DNA of 17,779 nt, from the NCBI GenBank assembly GCA_030147225.1, contig JASLAI010000284.1:1-17779 (forward strand), given 5' to 3'. The first letter of the stretch is position 1, and each line of letters opens with the position of its first letter. The position numbers were made by a program, and so were the translations under genes. Positions 15,861 to 17,779 of the stretch are shown in pieces. The stretch comes from Planococcus sp. (in: firmicutes). Lineage in GTDB: Bacteria > Bacillota > Bacilli > Bacillales_A > Planococcaceae. Below the pieces are notes generated by a model. It worked only from the letters and a program-made list of their open reading frames with translations. It searched no databases and was not told the origin of the DNA.

Positions 15861-17779
15861 ATGGCTAGAGAGTTCTCCTTAGACAAAACACGTAATATCG
15901 GGATCATGGCACACATTGATGCCGGTAAAACGACTACTACGGAGCGTATTTTATACTACACTGGTAGAATCCACAAAATTGGTGAAACGCATGAAGGTGC
16001 TTCTCAAATGGACTGGATGGAGCAAGAGCAAGAACGTGGAATTACCATTACTTCTGCTGCTACAACTGCTTCATGGAAAAACCACCGTGTTAACATCATC
16101 GATACTCCAGGACATGTAGACTTCACTGTTGAAGTTGAACGTTCATTGCGCGTACTTGATGGTGCGGTTACAGTTCTTGATGCTCAATCAGGTGTTGAAC
16201 CTCAAACTGAAACTGTATGGCGTCAAGCTACAACATACGGAGTTCCGCGTATTGTATTCATCAACAAAATGGATAAAATCGGTGCTGATTTCCTTTACTC
16301 TGTTGGTACATTACACGAGCGCCTACAAGCTAATGCTCACCCGATTCAATTGCCAATTGGCGCAGAAGATGACTTTTCAGCAATTATCGATCTAGTTGAA
16401 ATGAACGCACGCTTCTACGCAAACGATTTGGGAACTGAAATTACAGAAGGTGAAATTCCTGAAGAGTACAAAGAACTTGCTGAAGAATGGCACACTAAAT
16501 TAGTGGAAGCTGTTGCTGAGCTTGATGAAGACTTGATGGAAAAATATCTTAGCGGCGAAGAAATCACTAAAGAAGAACTTAAAGCTGGTATCCGTAAAGG
16601 AACACTAGATGTTGAGTTTTACCCAGTGGTTTGCGGAACTGCATTCAAAAACAAAGGTGTTCAGTTAATGCTTGATGCAGTAATTGATTACCTGCCATCT
16701 CCATTGGATGTACCACCAATGACTGGTGTTCTTCCAGATACAGACGAAGAGGTATTGCGTAGACCTAGCGAAGACGAACCATTCTCTGCGTTGGCGTTTA
16801 AAGTAATGACAGATCCATACGTAGGAAAGTTAACTTTCTTCCGTGTGTATTCAGGAACTCTTAAATCTGGTTCATATGTTCAGAACTCTTCTAAAGGTAA
16901 GCGTGAGCGCGTAGGACGTATCCTTCAAATGCACGCAAACTCCCGTGAAGAAATCGCTGAAGTATATTGTGGAGATATTGCTGCTGCTATCGGCCTTAAA
17001 GATACATCAACTGGTGATACTTTAAGTGACGAGAAACAACAAGTAATTCTTGAGCGTATGGTATTCCCAGAACCTGTTATCTCACTTTCTGTGGAGCCTA
17101 AATCAAAAGCGGATCAAGATAAAATGGGTCAAGCCCTTGCGAAATTGCAAGAAGAAGATCCAACTTTCCGTGCGCATACTGATCAGGAAACTGGCCAAAC
17201 AATCATCGCAGGAATGGGTGAACTTCACCTTGATATCCTAGTTGATCGTATGCGTCGTGAGTTCAACGTAGAAGCTAATGTGGGTGCACCTCAGGTATCT
17301 TACCGTGAGACATTCCGTGAGTCTGCTAAAGTTGAAGGTAAGTTCGTACGCCAATCTGGTGGACGCGGACAATTCGGACACGTTTGGATTGAATTCTCTC
17401 CAAACGAAGAAGGAGCAGGTTTTGAATTTGAAAATGGTATCGTTGGTGGTGTTGTTCCACGTGAATACATCCCAGCAGTTGAAGCGGGTCTTCGCGACTC
17501 TCTAGACAACGGTGTTATTGCCGGATATCCATTGATCGATATCAAAGCTCGCTTGTTCGACGGCTCTTACCATGATGTTGACTCGAATGAGATGGCATTT
17601 AAAGTTGCTGCTTCTATGGCACTTAAAAATGCAATTTCAAAAGTTCGCCCGGTTCTTCTTGAGCCAATTATGCGCGTTGAGGTTGTTATCCCTGAGGAAT
17701 ACCTTGGAGATATCATGGGTGACATTACGTCACGCCGAGGCCGTGTAGAAGGTATGGACGCTCGCGGAAACGCACAAGT
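15861..17779 (+). CDS. fusA: Translation elongation factor G (partial, 3' end outside window)
   Basis: The frame is open from the ATG at 15861 to the window end: 639 codons plus two bases, of an expected 690 or so. It is cut by the edge, not broken. EF-G catalyses GTP-dependent translocation on the ribosome and ribosome recycling. The GTPase domain has G1 AHIDAGKTT (17-25), the switch segment [11 protein letters not shown] (57-67), DTPGH (81-85) and NKMD (135-138). Domain II contains [20 protein letters not shown]. Domains III and IV include [16 protein letters not shown] and [14 protein letters not shown]. The start of domain V is [29 protein letters not shown] (15844-15851) lies 9 bases before the start. 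It is the last visible gene of the str operon. Confidence 0.98.
   Translation, partial: MAREFSLDKTRNIGIMAHIDAGKTTTTERILYYTGRIHKIGETHEGASQMDWMEQEQERGITITSAATTASWKNHRVNIIDTPGHVDFTVEVERSLRVLDGAVTVLDAQSGVEPQTETVWRQATTYGVPRIVFINKMDKIGADFLYSVGTLHERLQANAHPIQLPIGAEDDFSAIIDLVEMNARFYANDLGTEITEGEIPEEYKELAEEWHTKLVEAVAELDEDLMEKYLSGEEITKEELKAGIRKGTLDVEFYPVVCGTAFKNKGVQLMLDAVIDYLPSPLDVPPMTGVLPDTDEEVLRRPSEDEPFSALAFKVMTDPYVGKLTFFRVYSGTLKSGSYVQNSSKGKRERVGRILQMHANSREEIAEVYCGDIAAAIGLKDTSTGDTLSDEKQQVILERMVFPEPVISLSVEPKSKADQDKMGQALAKLQEEDPTFRAHTDQETGQTIIAGMGELHLDILVDRMRREFNVEANVGAPQVSYRETFRESAKVEGKFVRQSGGRGQFGHVWIEFSPNEEGAGFEFENGIVGGVVPREYIPAVEAGLRDSLDNGVIAGYPLIDIKARLFDGSYHDVDSNEMAFKVAASMALKNAISKVRPVLLEPIMRVEVVIPEEYLGDIMGDITSRRGRVEGMDARGNAQ

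Noticed and set aside
15916..17505. Several short open frames within the fusA region suggesting a broken gene
   Set aside because: The true fusA frame is open without interruption from 15861 to the window edge with all EF-G motifs; the short frames are out of frame and fusA only lacks its stop because the window ends.

Overview
This window is a core housekeeping stretch of a low-to-moderate GC Gram-positive chromosome, almost certainly Bacillales. The gene order is the Bacillus order: cysS, mrnC, rlmB, rae1 (yacP), sigH, rpmG, secE, nusG, rplK, rplA, rplJ, rplL, rsmC-like (ybxB), rpoB, rpoC, ybxF (rplGB), rpsL, rpsG, fusA. All genes are on the + strand. The proteins resemble their B. subtilis counterparts closely but are clearly not B. 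subtilis, and a Planococcaceae-type relative (Planococcus/Sporosarcina group) is my best guess. That family-level guess is inference only. I see no mobile element, tRNA, rRNA, CRISPR array, phage gene or foreign-looking insert, and no gene-free stretch exceeds about 220 bases.

Region 1 (1-1824) holds the end of cysteinyl-tRNA synthetase and three RNA-metabolism genes packed with 4-base gaps or an ATGA overlap: Mini-ribonuclease III, a 23S rRNA 2'-O-methyltransferase and the ribosome-dependent mRNA endonuclease Rae1. Region 2 (1825-3644) has a sigma-A promoter for sigH, then a 48-residue L33 gene, secE and nusG. An intrinsic-terminator-like hairpin separates secE from nusG, and the nusG Shine-Dalgarno lies unusually far from its ATG with a small hairpin between them.

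Region 3 (3645-6250) encodes the ribosomal stalk proteins. rplK-rplA has its own promoter and two RNA elements that look like the L1-binding site of 23S rRNA, one in front of each gene. rplJ-rplL has a promoter, an L10-leader RNA and a terminator with a candidate antiterminator, and ends in a strong terminator. Region 4 (6251-14450) has a small RsmC-like methyltransferase behind a 16-bp perfect palindrome, then rpoB and rpoC. rpoB follows a structured leader of about 180 nt that contains a terminator-like hairpin. Both RNA polymerase genes start with TTG. Region 5 (14451-17779) is the str operon with its own promoter: ybxF, rpsL, rpsG and fusA, with fusA cut by the window end.

The coding content is ordinary and conserved. 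The points worth a second look are the untranslated leaders, where ribosomal-protein and RNA-polymerase synthesis appear to be controlled by RNA structure.
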